A program made the position numbers and the translations under genes. A stretch of DNA of 64,000 nt, from NCBI GenBank assembly GCA_013286655.1, contig JABDFG010000006.1, forward strand, positions 1 to 64,000, read 5' to 3'. Every line of letters starts with the position of its first letter. Position 1 is the stretch's first letter. The notes under the pieces are model-generated. The model was not told the DNA's origin. It searched no databases and saw only the letters and a list, made by a program, of their open reading frames with translations. Source of the DNA: Bacteroidota bacterium. GTDB taxonomy: Bacteria > Bacteroidota > Bacteroidia > JABDFU01. This document shows positions 39,753 through 48,498 of the stretch, one piece after another.

Positions 39753-40423
39753 AAGCCAAAGCGGGAAATTCGGGTGTAATTTTGTCCCTTCTGTTAATCC
39801 TTCCCCTGCTATTTATTCTTTCTCTACTCTTTATTTCCTGCAACACAAATCATAAAAACGCAGATGTCTTTTCCATACCCTTAAAACATATAGGCGATCA
39901 AAACGGTCATTTCAAATCCCAAATCCTAAATCCTGAATCCCAGATCCCAAATCCTAACTCCCAATTATTCGCATCTTTTCATTTGCCACTCCAAACCTCC
40001 GTAATCATATTCCTTTCACCCAGCTGCCCCATGTGTCAAAACTATAGTCTGGTGCTAAATCAGTTAAACGATCATTACAAAGAAAAAGGAATAGCTTTTT
40101 ATGGAATATTCAGCGGACAAGAACGCGATACCTTGGAACAAAAAACATTTGCAAAAACATACAAAATAAACTTCGACTTATTGCTGGATGAAAAAAAACA
40201 ATTAGCCAATAACCTTCATGCAACAATCACTCCAGAAGTATTCCTGATAGACACGAACAAAGAAATAATATATAAGGGCAGCATTGACAACTGGCTGATC
40301 GAACCCGGAAAAAAACGAAGTATTGTTACCGAACATTATTTAGAAGATGCTTTATGGGCCGTCACCTCAGGAAACAAAATAAAAATATCCTCTACGGAAG
40401 CAAAGGGCTGTTTAATAGAATAA
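39749..40423 (+). CDS. Redoxin/thioredoxin-like lipoprotein
   Basis: Lipobox LLFISC; FLSPSCPMCQNYSLVLNQL active-site motif. Confidence 0.8.
   Translation: MKAKAGNSGVILSLLLILPLLFILSLLFISCNTNHKNADVFSIPLKHIGDQNGHFKSQILNPESQIPNPNSQLFASFHLPLQTSVIIFLSPSCPMCQNYSLVLNQLNDHYKEKGIAFYGIFSGQERDTLEQKTFAKTYKINFDLLLDEKKQLANNLHATITPEVFLIDTNKEIIYKGSIDNWLIEPGKKRSIVTEHYLEDALWAVTSGNKIKISSTEAKGCLIE
39914..39966 (+). repeat. AATCCNA heptamer repeat inside the redoxin CDS
   Basis: AAATCCCAAATCCTAAATCCTGAATCCCAGATCCCAAATCCTAACTCCCAA. Confidence 0.9.
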
Positions 40424-40426
40424 TTA

Positions 40427-41818
40427 ATGAACAGGATAAATTATTTAGGATTTAGGATTATGGATTATGGATTCAGGAATTTAGGATTTTTGCTAATTGT
40501 AATTACATTCCTTTCCTGCAAACAAAAAAGTAAAGTCACCTATTCCAAAGACGTTGCTCCGATCATCTACAAAAATTGCACAAGCTGCCACCGGCCCGGT
40601 TCGGCGGGCCCCTTTCCACTTGTAAGTTATAACGACGCAGCCAAACGTTCAAAAATGATTGCGAGTATAACGAAGTCCAGGCGAATGCCACCCTGGCCGG
40701 CCGACAATACCTATACCCATTTCACGGACGAAAATGTGCTCAGTAAAGAAGAAATAAACCTCTTGCAGCAATGGGCAGAAGCAGGAGCTCCGGTGGGCGA
40801 TGCAAATCATGTACCGAAGGCACCTTCCTATACCGCTTCTATATTAGGCAAGCCCGACCTGGTCGTTAAAATGCCAGAGGCATTCAAAATCAAGGGTGAC
40901 AATACAGATCACTTCATGTTCATGAAAGTACCCTTCGAAATACCCAGGGATACCTTTGTGCGGGCCATCGAATTTGTACCCGGAAATAAGGCCTTGGTAC
41001 ATCACGTAAACGGTCATTTGATCCGTTACCAATACGATAAAAAGAAAAACGTAAATGACGGAGAAAAAATAGTTGACTCACAGGCATACCCCGTCAAAGA
41101 ACTCTATGAAAAACTGAAGTTAGCCAATGACGATGGCAGCTATCCGCTTTTAAAATCTTCCTTCGTAAATTATTTGCCGGGAGTATTGCCAACAATGTAT
41201 CCCGACGGAATAGGAGGGTTCAGTCTGAATCGGAAAAATGCAATTTTACTCAAAGACATCCACTACGGACCCTCTCCGATAGACACAACAGACCAAAGCT
41301 ATTTCAATATTTTTTTCGCAAAAGAAGCGCCCAAGCGTCCGACACTCGAAATGCAATTAGGCACCCTGGGTATATCCGAAATAATACCCCCATTGATCAT
41401 ACCTCCCAATGAAGTCAAAACTTTTTATACCCGCGCCGTTGCGCCGAGAGATATGTCTGTCCTTACGATCAATCCGCACATGCATTTACTTGGAAAAACA
41501 TTTTGGGCCTTTGCTATTACACCCAAAGGTGACACCATTCCATTAATCCGGATTCAGAAATGGGATTTTCGCTGGCAATACTTTTATACCTTCAAAAAAA
41601 TTGTCAAAATCCCCAGAGGATCCCTTATAACAGTTATTGCCACATACGACAATACCCGTAATAACCCCGAAAATCCCTTCAATCCGCCCCAATTGGTGCA
41701 GGAGCGTAATGGCAGTATGCGTACCACCGACGAAATGTTACAGTTTATCATTACGTATTTGCCCTATCAGCCCGGGGATGAGAATATAAGTTTAGCGAAG
41801 GAAGCGAATGGCGAATAG
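40427..41818 (+). CDS. Exported c-type cytochrome/copper type II ascorbate-dependent monooxygenase-like protein
   Basis: CTSCH heme-binding motif near lipobox; C-terminal LTINPHMHLLGKTFWAFA PHM-like motif. Confidence 0.75.
   Translation: MNRINYLGFRIMDYGFRNLGFLLIVITFLSCKQKSKVTYSKDVAPIIYKNCTSCHRPGSAGPFPLVSYNDAAKRSKMIASITKSRRMPPWPADNTYTHFTDENVLSKEEINLLQQWAEAGAPVGDANHVPKAPSYTASILGKPDLVVKMPEAFKIKGDNTDHFMFMKVPFEIPRDTFVRAIEFVPGNKALVHHVNGHLIRYQYDKKKNVNDGEKIVDSQAYPVKELYEKLKLANDDGSYPLLKSSFVNYLPGVLPTMYPDGIGGFSLNRKNAILLKDIHYGPSPIDTTDQSYFNIFFAKEAPKRPTLEMQLGTLGISEIIPPLIIPPNEVKTFYTRAVAPRDMSVLTINPHMHLLGKTFWAFAITPKGDTIPLIRIQKWDFRWQYFYTFKKIVKIPRGSLITVIATYDNTRNNPENPFNPPQLVQERNGSMRTTDEMLQFIITYLPYQPGDENISLAKEANGE
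40444..40490 (+). repeat. TTAGGAT heptamer repeat at the 5' end of the cytochrome/PHM-like CDS
   Basis: TTTAGGATTTAGGATTATGGATTATGGATTCAGGAATTTAGGATTTT. Confidence 0.9.
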
Positions 41819-41878
41819 CCAACAGTGAAATCCGCCGATGGCGCCCTATTGGCTAATCGCTATTCCCTATTGGCTAAT
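41803..41878. repeat. Heptamer repeats spanning both convergent gene 3' ends
   Basis: GCGAATGGCGAATAGCCAACAG ... CCCTATTGGCTAATCGCTATTCCCTATTGGCTAATT. Confidence 0.85.
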
Positions 41879-42420
41879 TTATCAGGGTTTGCACTCAAAA
41901 ACGATTTCCAGCCGGAATGCTTCTTCTCTCCGGAAGAAGAAGTTCTCTGAAAAAAATGACAGACAGCTGCCGCCAATCCATCCGTCGCATCCAGGTGTTT
42001 CGGCAATTCTGAAAAATTCAACAAGGTCTGAAGCATAGCTGCAACCTGTTCCTTCGATGCATTTCCATTTCCGGTAATAGACTGTTTGATTTTTTTAGGC
42101 GAATATTCAAAAACAGGAATATTCCTGTACAAAGCACCCGCAATAGCCACCCCCTGGGCCCTTCCTAATTTCAACATACTCTGTACGTTTTTTCCAAAAA
42201 AAGGAGCCTCGATTGCCAATTCATCCGGCTTATACTCTTCGATCAGCTGTAAAGTCCTTGAAAAAATAGCCTTCAGTTTCATCGGCTGATCCTCCAGTTT
42301 ATGAAGATGTAAAACACCAATCGCGATCAATTCAATTTTAGAACCTTTGATATGAAGGAGACCATAGCCCATGATAGTCGTGCCGGGATCAATGCCAAGT
42401 ATAACTTTGTCTGTACTCAT
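41860..42420 (-). CDS. ruvC: Holliday junction resolvase RuvC
   Basis: [42 protein letters not shown]. Confidence 0.96.
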   Translation of the reverse strand: MSTDKVILGIDPGTTIMGYGLLHIKGSKIELIAIGVLHLHKLEDQPMKLKAIFSRTLQLIEEYKPDELAIEAPFFGKNVQSMLKLGRAQGVAIAGALYRNIPVFEYSPKKIKQSITGNGNASKEQVAAMLQTLLNFSELPKHLDATDGLAAAVCHFFQRTSSSGEKKHSGWKSFLSANPDKLANRE

Positions 42421-42456
42421 CCCCTTGAAATTTTCTATTTTTGAGCAAGTTTCCGT

Positions 42457-43398
42457 ATGTCGAACAAAGTTATAAGTCTTTTCATCAAGTCAACCATCGC
42501 GGGCCTCAGTCTTTGGTACATTTATGAAAAGATAACAGGCCAGGGCGATCATACAACAATCATCCGGGAACTAAAAACAACGTTCACAGACAGTACAAGT
42601 CTAAAACTACTACTGCCATTAGTACTCATGTTCCTCAACTGGTCCCTCGAAGCCTTGAAATGGAAAATGATCATGGAACAAGTGGAGCCCATCACATTTA
42701 CAAAAGCATTAAAAGCCATCATAACAGGAGTCACGATGAGCATCTTCACTCCTAATAGAGTAGGGGAGTTTTCCGGCAGAATATTTTTTCTAAAACAGGA
42801 AAACAGGAAAATCGCCATCCCGCTCACATTTTTAGGAAACGCATCGCAATTACTAGTCACCCTGGTAGCCGGAACCCTCGCACTTATCGTTTACCTGCCA
42901 GTATATACCAGCTTAAACTCGCAGCCCTCTATTTATTATTTAATCTTCCTCCTGGTCATTCTCGTAAACATAGCATTAATACTGGCTTATTTTAACGTTT
43001 CTTTCCTTAGCAGGTTCTGGAAGTACCTGGAAATACTGAACCATTACTCTTTCCGCCAACTCAGTAAAATAGTTTCCCTTTCCCTTTTCCGTTATGTTAT
43101 CTTCAGCCTTCAATTCTATCTCCTGCTTCAATTATTCGGAATAAACATAAATCCTTCCCGGGCAATTATCATGATTGCACTTACCTTCTTCTCCATCACG
43201 GTCATACCAACCATTACACTGACGGAACCGGGAGTAAGAGGCTCTGCGGCACTCACATTTATAGGTCTGCTTTCTGCCAACACTATCGGGATCGTAGCAG
43301 CTACCTTCAGTTTGTGGTTAATCAATATTGTCTTTCCGGCTATCCTGGGTATCGTATTTCTCTTTCAACTGAAGTTTTTCAAAAGTGCCAATGATTGA
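42457..43398 (+). CDS. Lysylphosphatidylglycerol synthase TM-region/YbhN-like membrane protein
   Basis: Multi-[30 protein letters not shown]. Confidence 0.78.
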   Translation: MSNKVISLFIKSTIAGLSLWYIYEKITGQGDHTTIIRELKTTFTDSTSLKLLLPLVLMFLNWSLEALKWKMIMEQVEPITFTKALKAIITGVTMSIFTPNRVGEFSGRIFFLKQENRKIAIPLTFLGNASQLLVTLVAGTLALIVYLPVYTSLNSQPSIYYLIFLLVILVNIALILAYFNVSFLSRFWKYLEILNHYSFRQLSKIVSLSLFRYVIFSLQFYLLLQLFGININPSRAIIMIALTFFSITVIPTITLTEPGVRGSAALTFIGLLSANTIGIVAATFSLWLINIVFPAILGIVFLFQLKFFKSAND

Positions 43399-44536
43399 CC
43401 TCGCCTTTTATATTCTAGCTACGATAAGCATGTTTTTTGCTTTTCGATACGTCTATCTTGTAGGAGACGTTTCACGAACCTGGAAAAAAATGCCCGATTT
43501 TGTACCCATTATCAGTTCTCCCCAAACAACCATAAGTATCATCATTCCTGCCCGCGACGAAGAAGCGAACATACTCCATTGCCTTCAACACCTGAACCGG
43601 CAGACCTATCCGGCGAATCTTTTTGAAACGATCATCGTTGACGATGACTCAAGCGATAAAACAGTCAGTCTGGTCCAAAAATTTATTTCGGAAAACAAAC
43701 AAACAAACGCTCAACTCATTCCATTTAATGGACAAGAAGGAAAAAAAGCTGCTCTGAAAACAGGTATAGCACAGTCCTCCTCCACACTCATCATCACCCT
43801 TGATGCTGATTGCACCATGGGGGCGAACTGGCTTTCTTCTATTGCTGCTTTTTATGAGCAGCAAGCTCCCAAAATGATCATTGGACCAGTAGCCCTGCAC
43901 GAAGACAATAACACCTTCAGTTATTTACAAGATCAGGAACTCAGATGCCTCGTCGCATTTACAGGAGCCTATTGTCAGCACAATCGGCCCTTCCTGTGCA
44001 ATGGCGCAAACCTCATATTTGAAAGAGCCGCATACCAGCAGGTAAGTGGTTACGAGGGCAATATGCAGGTAGCCTCCGGAGACGATATTTTTCTGATGAA
44101 CAAATTCCAGCAGACCTTTCCCGGGCAGATCAGCTTTATCAAATCCACCCAGGCCCTGATTTATACCCGGGCACAGAAGCAATTAAAAATATTCCTGCAT
44201 CAACGTATCCGCTGGGCCTCAAAAATCGGGATCAGCACAAATAAGAGTGCCACTCATGTCGGCCTGATCGTTTCCGGCATCAATGCCGTAATCTTGATCA
44301 ATTTACTGATTTCATTTTTTTACGGTAAATTTGCAAGCATATTCATAATTCTTTTTGCAATAAAATATGCAGTTGACGGTCAATTACTAAAAATAGTTTC
44401 CGTTTTTTTTAATAAACGGACCCGGAGATCACAGGTTCTGCTAACAGCCATGTGTTATCCCATATATAATGTAATTATTTTGTTCCTGAGTATGCGTCGG
44501 AAGTATGAATGGAAAGGTAGAAAGATAGCTGGATGA
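43385..44536 (+). CDS. Glycosyltransferase family 2
   Basis: ISIIIPARDEEANILHCLQHLNRQTYP..IIVDDDSSDKT; C-terminal TMs. Confidence 0.92.
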   Translation: MPMIDLAFYILATISMFFAFRYVYLVGDVSRTWKKMPDFVPIISSPQTTISIIIPARDEEANILHCLQHLNRQTYPANLFETIIVDDDSSDKTVSLVQKFISENKQTNAQLIPFNGQEGKKAALKTGIAQSSSTLIITLDADCTMGANWLSSIAAFYEQQAPKMIIGPVALHEDNNTFSYLQDQELRCLVAFTGAYCQHNRPFLCNGANLIFERAAYQQVSGYEGNMQVASGDDIFLMNKFQQTFPGQISFIKSTQALIYTRAQKQLKIFLHQRIRWASKIGISTNKSATHVGLIVSGINAVILINLLISFFYGKFASIFIILFAIKYAVDGQLLKIVSVFFNKRTRRSQVLLTAMCYPIYNVIILFLSMRRKYEWKGRKIAG

Positions 44537-45747
44537 GTAAAGCAGATTACGCCTGGCAACGATTAAAAAAGAACACATTAGCTCTGCTCGGTCTGGGTAT
44601 TATTTGCCTGTTTCTCTTCGTCTCCGTATTCGGATACCTTATAGCCCCCGATGGAAGTCCGGACGCCAACAATCAGAAACTCGAGCTGGCAATGAAGCCG
44701 CCCGGTTTTAAAGTAAAAGAAATCCACATTCGCAAAAATGAACCATTGCATAATCCCGGTTTTTTTTCAAAGCTGATATATGGTCAGGAGAACGATTATA
44801 AAGAAGTTCCGTTTCGTCAATTCCAATTCAAAGAGAACGCTCTTATCTATGAAGAATACACCGGCAAAGAAAATATCCCTGGCTGTAAAATAAAATACAA
44901 CCTTGCCGACATTGTCTATGCGATTGATTACAGTAAACCCTTTACCGACAATGTTCAGGAAGGCTATATTCAGTTTTACGACATCGATTCGGGGCAACAA
45001 TTAAAAAGAAACAGAGCCGATCTGCAGAATGAAATAGTGAACAAACAAATAAAAGAACACCACTATTTTCTGGGCACTGACCGTGCCGGCAGGGATATGC
45101 TTAGTAGGCTGATCATTGGAACACGTATTTCATTCACAATAGGATTTATTTCCGTCATCCTCTCCATTTTCATCGGAGTTTTATTGGGAGCACTCTCGGG
45201 GTATTACCGGGGTTGGGCCGACAACCTCATCATGTGGATCATCAATGTCGTCTGGTCCATCCCAACACTGTTATTGGTTATAGCACTTACATTCGTTCTC
45301 GGAAAAGGTTTCTGGCAGGTATTCATAGCAGTAGGGTTCACCATGTGGGTAGAAGTAGCACGCGTAATCCGGGGACAAATAATAAGCCTGCGCGAAAAAG
45401 AATACGTAGAAGCAGGACGCGCATTAGGTTTCAGTAGTCTGAGAATAATAGCAAGACATCTGCTTCCCAACATTACAGGTACTATTATCGTACTTTCCGC
45501 AGCCAATTTCGCCAATGCCATCCTGATAGAAGCGGGACTTAGTTTTCTGGGCATAGGCGCACAACCGCCGACAGTATCCTGGGGATCAATGATCAACGAT
45601 CACAAAGGCTATATAATAGCCAATGCAGCTTACCTGGCCTTCCTGCCCGGTCTTGCGATCATGCTCATGGTATTAGCATTTGTTTTGCTCGGAAACGGTC
45701 TTAGAGACGTTTTTGATACAAAGACAATGGACGAAGTAAGTATATAA
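44533..45747 (+). CDS. ABC transporter permease (DppC/OppC-like) with large periplasmic insertion
   Basis: FLGTDRAGRDMLSRLIIGTRISF..EYVEAGRALGFSSLRIIARHLLPN..FLGIGAQPPTVSWGSMI. Confidence 0.9.
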   Translation: MSKADYAWQRLKKNTLALLGLGIICLFLFVSVFGYLIAPDGSPDANNQKLELAMKPPGFKVKEIHIRKNEPLHNPGFFSKLIYGQENDYKEVPFRQFQFKENALIYEEYTGKENIPGCKIKYNLADIVYAIDYSKPFTDNVQEGYIQFYDIDSGQQLKRNRADLQNEIVNKQIKEHHYFLGTDRAGRDMLSRLIIGTRISFTIGFISVILSIFIGVLLGALSGYYRGWADNLIMWIINVVWSIPTLLLVIALTFVLGKGFWQVFIAVGFTMWVEVARVIRGQIISLREKEYVEAGRALGFSSLRIIARHLLPNITGTIIVLSAANFANAILIEAGLSFLGIGAQPPTVSWGSMINDHKGYIIANAAYLAFLPGLAIMLMVLAFVLLGNGLRDVFDTKTMDEVSI

Positions 45748-46107
45748 TTAAAACGGCAAATCATCCGCCGGCGAGTCAAGAGCCGGAACAGCCTTAACAT
45801 CAGCAGAGCTGGAGGAATTTGAATTAGAAGCAGCACCGGCTTCCAGTCTCCAGGCTTCCAAAGAATTAAAATACTTCACTTCACCCTGAGGATTTTTCCA
45901 TTCCCGTCCACGAAGATTGAAAAACACTTTTAATTCATCCCCGACCTTATAATTATCCAGCAGGCCGCAACGATCCTGCGTCAGTTGAAACTGGATAAAC
46001 TGAGGATATTGAGAAGAATTTTCAGTAATAACAAATTCTCTTTTCTTAAATTTTTCCGAAACTTGAACTTCGTTGTTTTTAATTTTAAGCGTTCCTGTGA
46101 TTTCCAT
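45748..46107 (-). CDS. DUF3127 protein
   Basis: MEITGTLKIKNNEVQVSEKFKKREFVITE..YPQFIQFQLTQDRCGLLD. Confidence 0.88.
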   Translation of the reverse strand: MEITGTLKIKNNEVQVSEKFKKREFVITENSSQYPQFIQFQLTQDRCGLLDNYKVGDELKVFFNLRGREWKNPQGEVKYFNSLEAWRLEAGAASNSNSSSSADVKAVPALDSPADDLPF

Positions 46108-46125
46108 TGTATATAGGTTTATTGT

Positions 46126-47022
46126 TTACAAAACATTCAAAGCAAGCAAAGTTTTCCATCCCTCCATAACACTCCCCCCGTCCAAAAACTCCTTAGCCCT
46201 AACATGCAGGTGATGTTCAAGAAGCCCCCTGTCGCTACCAAATTTCTGAAAAATATCCGCTAAAGCCGTCTTTTTAAACTCATTTATTTCAACCATTTCC
46301 GGCAATTTTTCAACATTCCCAAGTTGCCCCAGATTATTGCCCGACAAAACCTTACTAAATCGAATCTTCTCCGGAATCCCATCCACCCCAATTCCGATTT
46401 TAGCCAAGGGCTTCTCCACTTCAAAAACGGCATTTCCGGAAGCCCTGCAATAAAAATTACCTCCCATACGACCTACCAGGTCGAGCTTATGAAGGTCAAT
46501 GTTTTTATCAGCATCCAGAACATCCTCATTGATGTGCATCATCAGGATCTCACAAATGACCAGGTTCCCTGCACCACCCGAACTCCCCAATTCAATAATC
46601 TGCTTCACCCTACATTCCAATTGAACCGGGCTTTCCTGAACCCGGAAAGGTTTAATCAATAAAGAAGAAACAGGGGTAAGGCCCGTTTTTGTAAACTCAT
46701 TCACTCCTTTTGGAAACTCCGTACTCGAAAGCGAAGCCTGTTGAACAAGGTCAAAATTCACCACATTAATAACCACTTCCGGTACCTCCTTCAAATTATC
46801 GTAGGTATTTTTAGTAGCACCCGTGCGTCCACTGCGCGAAGGCGAAAAAACAGCAATCGGAGGCTTGGCACTAAAAATATTAAAAAAGCTAAAAGGACTC
46901 AAGTTAGGATTTCCATGAATGTCCACCGTACTCGCAAACGCAATCGGCCTTGGGGCCACAGCACCCACCAGATAGCTATGAAACACAGAAGCTTTAGCGA
47001 CATTCGGATCAATACTTAGCAT
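46126..47022 (-). CDS. Flavin reductase-like domain protein
   Basis: VGAVAPRPIAFASTVDIHGNPNLSPFSFFNIFSAKPP..TYDNLKEVPEVVINVV. Confidence 0.9.
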   Translation of the reverse strand: MLSIDPNVAKASVFHSYLVGAVAPRPIAFASTVDIHGNPNLSPFSFFNIFSAKPPIAVFSPSRSGRTGATKNTYDNLKEVPEVVINVVNFDLVQQASLSSTEFPKGVNEFTKTGLTPVSSLLIKPFRVQESPVQLECRVKQIIELGSSGGAGNLVICEILMMHINEDVLDADKNIDLHKLDLVGRMGGNFYCRASGNAVFEVEKPLAKIGIGVDGIPEKIRFSKVLSGNNLGQLGNVEKLPEMVEINEFKKTALADIFQKFGSDRGLLEHHLHVRAKEFLDGGSVMEGWKTLLALNVL

Positions 47023-47083
47023 AGTTTCGTCTTTAGATTACAAGCCAATAAATGGACACAAATATAGGTGTATTTGGGGGTAA

Positions 47084-47109
47084 TTTGCGTCCACAAATGT
47101 GTCCACAAA
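47084..47109 (+). repeat. 26-bp direct repeat, copy 1 (GTCCACA)
   Basis: TTTGCGTCCACAAATGTGTCCACAAA; 24/26 identical to copy 2. Confidence 0.85.
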
Positions 47110-47523
47110 AAATGACTTTTTGGGGTTTCCTGACATAGTGTGAATGGCTGTATCATTTACCGCAAATATTGCGGATATTAATTTGTTTGCGCAGAGAATA
47201 AGTACTGCTTTTCCCGCTAATTATGCGGAGAATAGCTACCTAACAGGCAGGGGGCAGGAGTACAAATTATGAATTGCTTGCTACTGCGAAACGGGGATAG
47301 CATTGTTGTTTGTGTAAAGCAATTTAACCATTACCCCTATTGAGATACCGAGATTTGCAATGGCTGAATAGCCAATCAGCAAAAACGTTCAGGAAGCCCG
47401 CAAATATCAGTTCCCCGACTTTTTCTCCCAATTCAGTAAGTCCACTTTTCAGGCACGTGAATTTTCACAATTTCAATGTCGGAACCAAAAAAGCCGTACA
47501 TTTGCCCTTCAATAAAAAGAAAA

Positions 47524-47549
47524 TTTGTGTCCACAGATGTGTCCACAAA
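47524..47549 (+). repeat. 26-bp direct repeat, copy 2
   Basis: TTTGTGTCCACAGATGTGTCCACAAA. Confidence 0.85.
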
Positions 47550-47620
47550 CAATTTTTCAGGTTCTTTAATAATTTTTAAAATTTCCATAACCACTTGATT
47601 TTTAGGTGGTTAATCTAAAT

Positions 47621-47705
47621 GCGGGCGTGGCGAAATTGGCAGACGCACTAGACTTAGGATCTAGCGCTTCACGGCATGGGGGTTCGAGTCCCTTCGCCCG
47701 CACCA
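47621..47705 (+). tRNA. tRNA-Leu (anticodon UAG), CCA encoded
   Basis: GCGGGCG/CGCCCGC acceptor, CTAGA-CTTAGGA-TCTAG anticodon arm, long variable arm, GGTTCGAGTCC T-arm, ACCA end. Confidence 0.96.
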
Positions 47706-47735
47706 ATAGAGATAACTCTCATTTATCTCACCATT

Positions 47736-47764
47736 AAGCCCCTGATCCATTCGGGGGCTTTTTG
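47736..47764 (+). terminator. Rho-independent terminator after tRNA-Leu
   Basis: AAGCCCCTGATCCATTCGGGGGCTTTTTG hairpin plus T-run. Confidence 0.8.
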
Positions 47765-48169
47765 TTTCCATCCCCTCCAATGCCCCGTGTTTACTCACTA
47801 AATCATAGGGCTCCACCAAATCAAAACCTATTTTTTTGCCGGCCGTCTTGGGGTTCGAGCCGACTTTTTCTATTTCTGACTTCAAAACCCAATAATCACC
47901 CATCATTTTATAGGATTTCTTTAGAAAGCGTTTTGAGCTAAATGAAAATATAGGAGTCTTTCCTTCCGCATTTTAAAACTGAAATATACCACTTGCCCTT
48001 TTTCAGAGACTTTTAACATTTATTGCGATACGGCCCCGGTAATATAGTCTCTTATATTAATATGGTTTAACACATTTTAATCTTATTGGTATAGTTTCAG
48101 CATCATTTTTGCTGTTGATTAACTAAACATATCATCATGCAATAATTTATACTCCACCAAATTTCAAAA

Positions 48170-48454
48170 ATGATGAGTATAAAACAAATCAATGAGTTCG
48201 AAAAAGAGCAATCTTCTGAACTCACAGCCAATGAAGTCCTTCCTGATAGGGAGCTTCAAGCGAAACGTTACAATAAACTTATCTGTGCCATGCAACTATG
48301 GAATGTGGTTCACGAAAAGAGTAGAATCATATTTAGATCAGGAGGAGAAATCAAAACGGTAGATACCCCCATCTGGTTTGTATCCGAAAAGTATGTTTGT
48401 ATTAATGCAGGAGTTACGGTACTGGTGTCGTGTATTTTAGACGTTATATTTTAA
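48170..48454 (+). CDS. Hypothetical protein
   Basis: 94-aa ORF, no recognised family. Confidence 0.5.
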   Translation: MMSIKQINEFEKEQSSELTANEVLPDRELQAKRYNKLICAMQLWNVVHEKSRIIFRSGGEIKTVDTPIWFVSEKYVCINAGVTVLVSCILDVIF

Positions 48455-48498
48455 TCTTTTATAAAACCGGCTTAATTACTTTGTCAAAGAATTAAACA

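Noticed and set aside
41838-42038. [21 protein letters not shown]...
   Set aside because: Repeat translation plus antisense of ruvC.
47661-47906. ORF ending ...WCGRRDSNPHAVKR
   Set aside because: Its C-terminal part is antisense to the tRNA-Leu; RRDSNPH is a well-known artefact of translating tRNA genes on the reverse strand.
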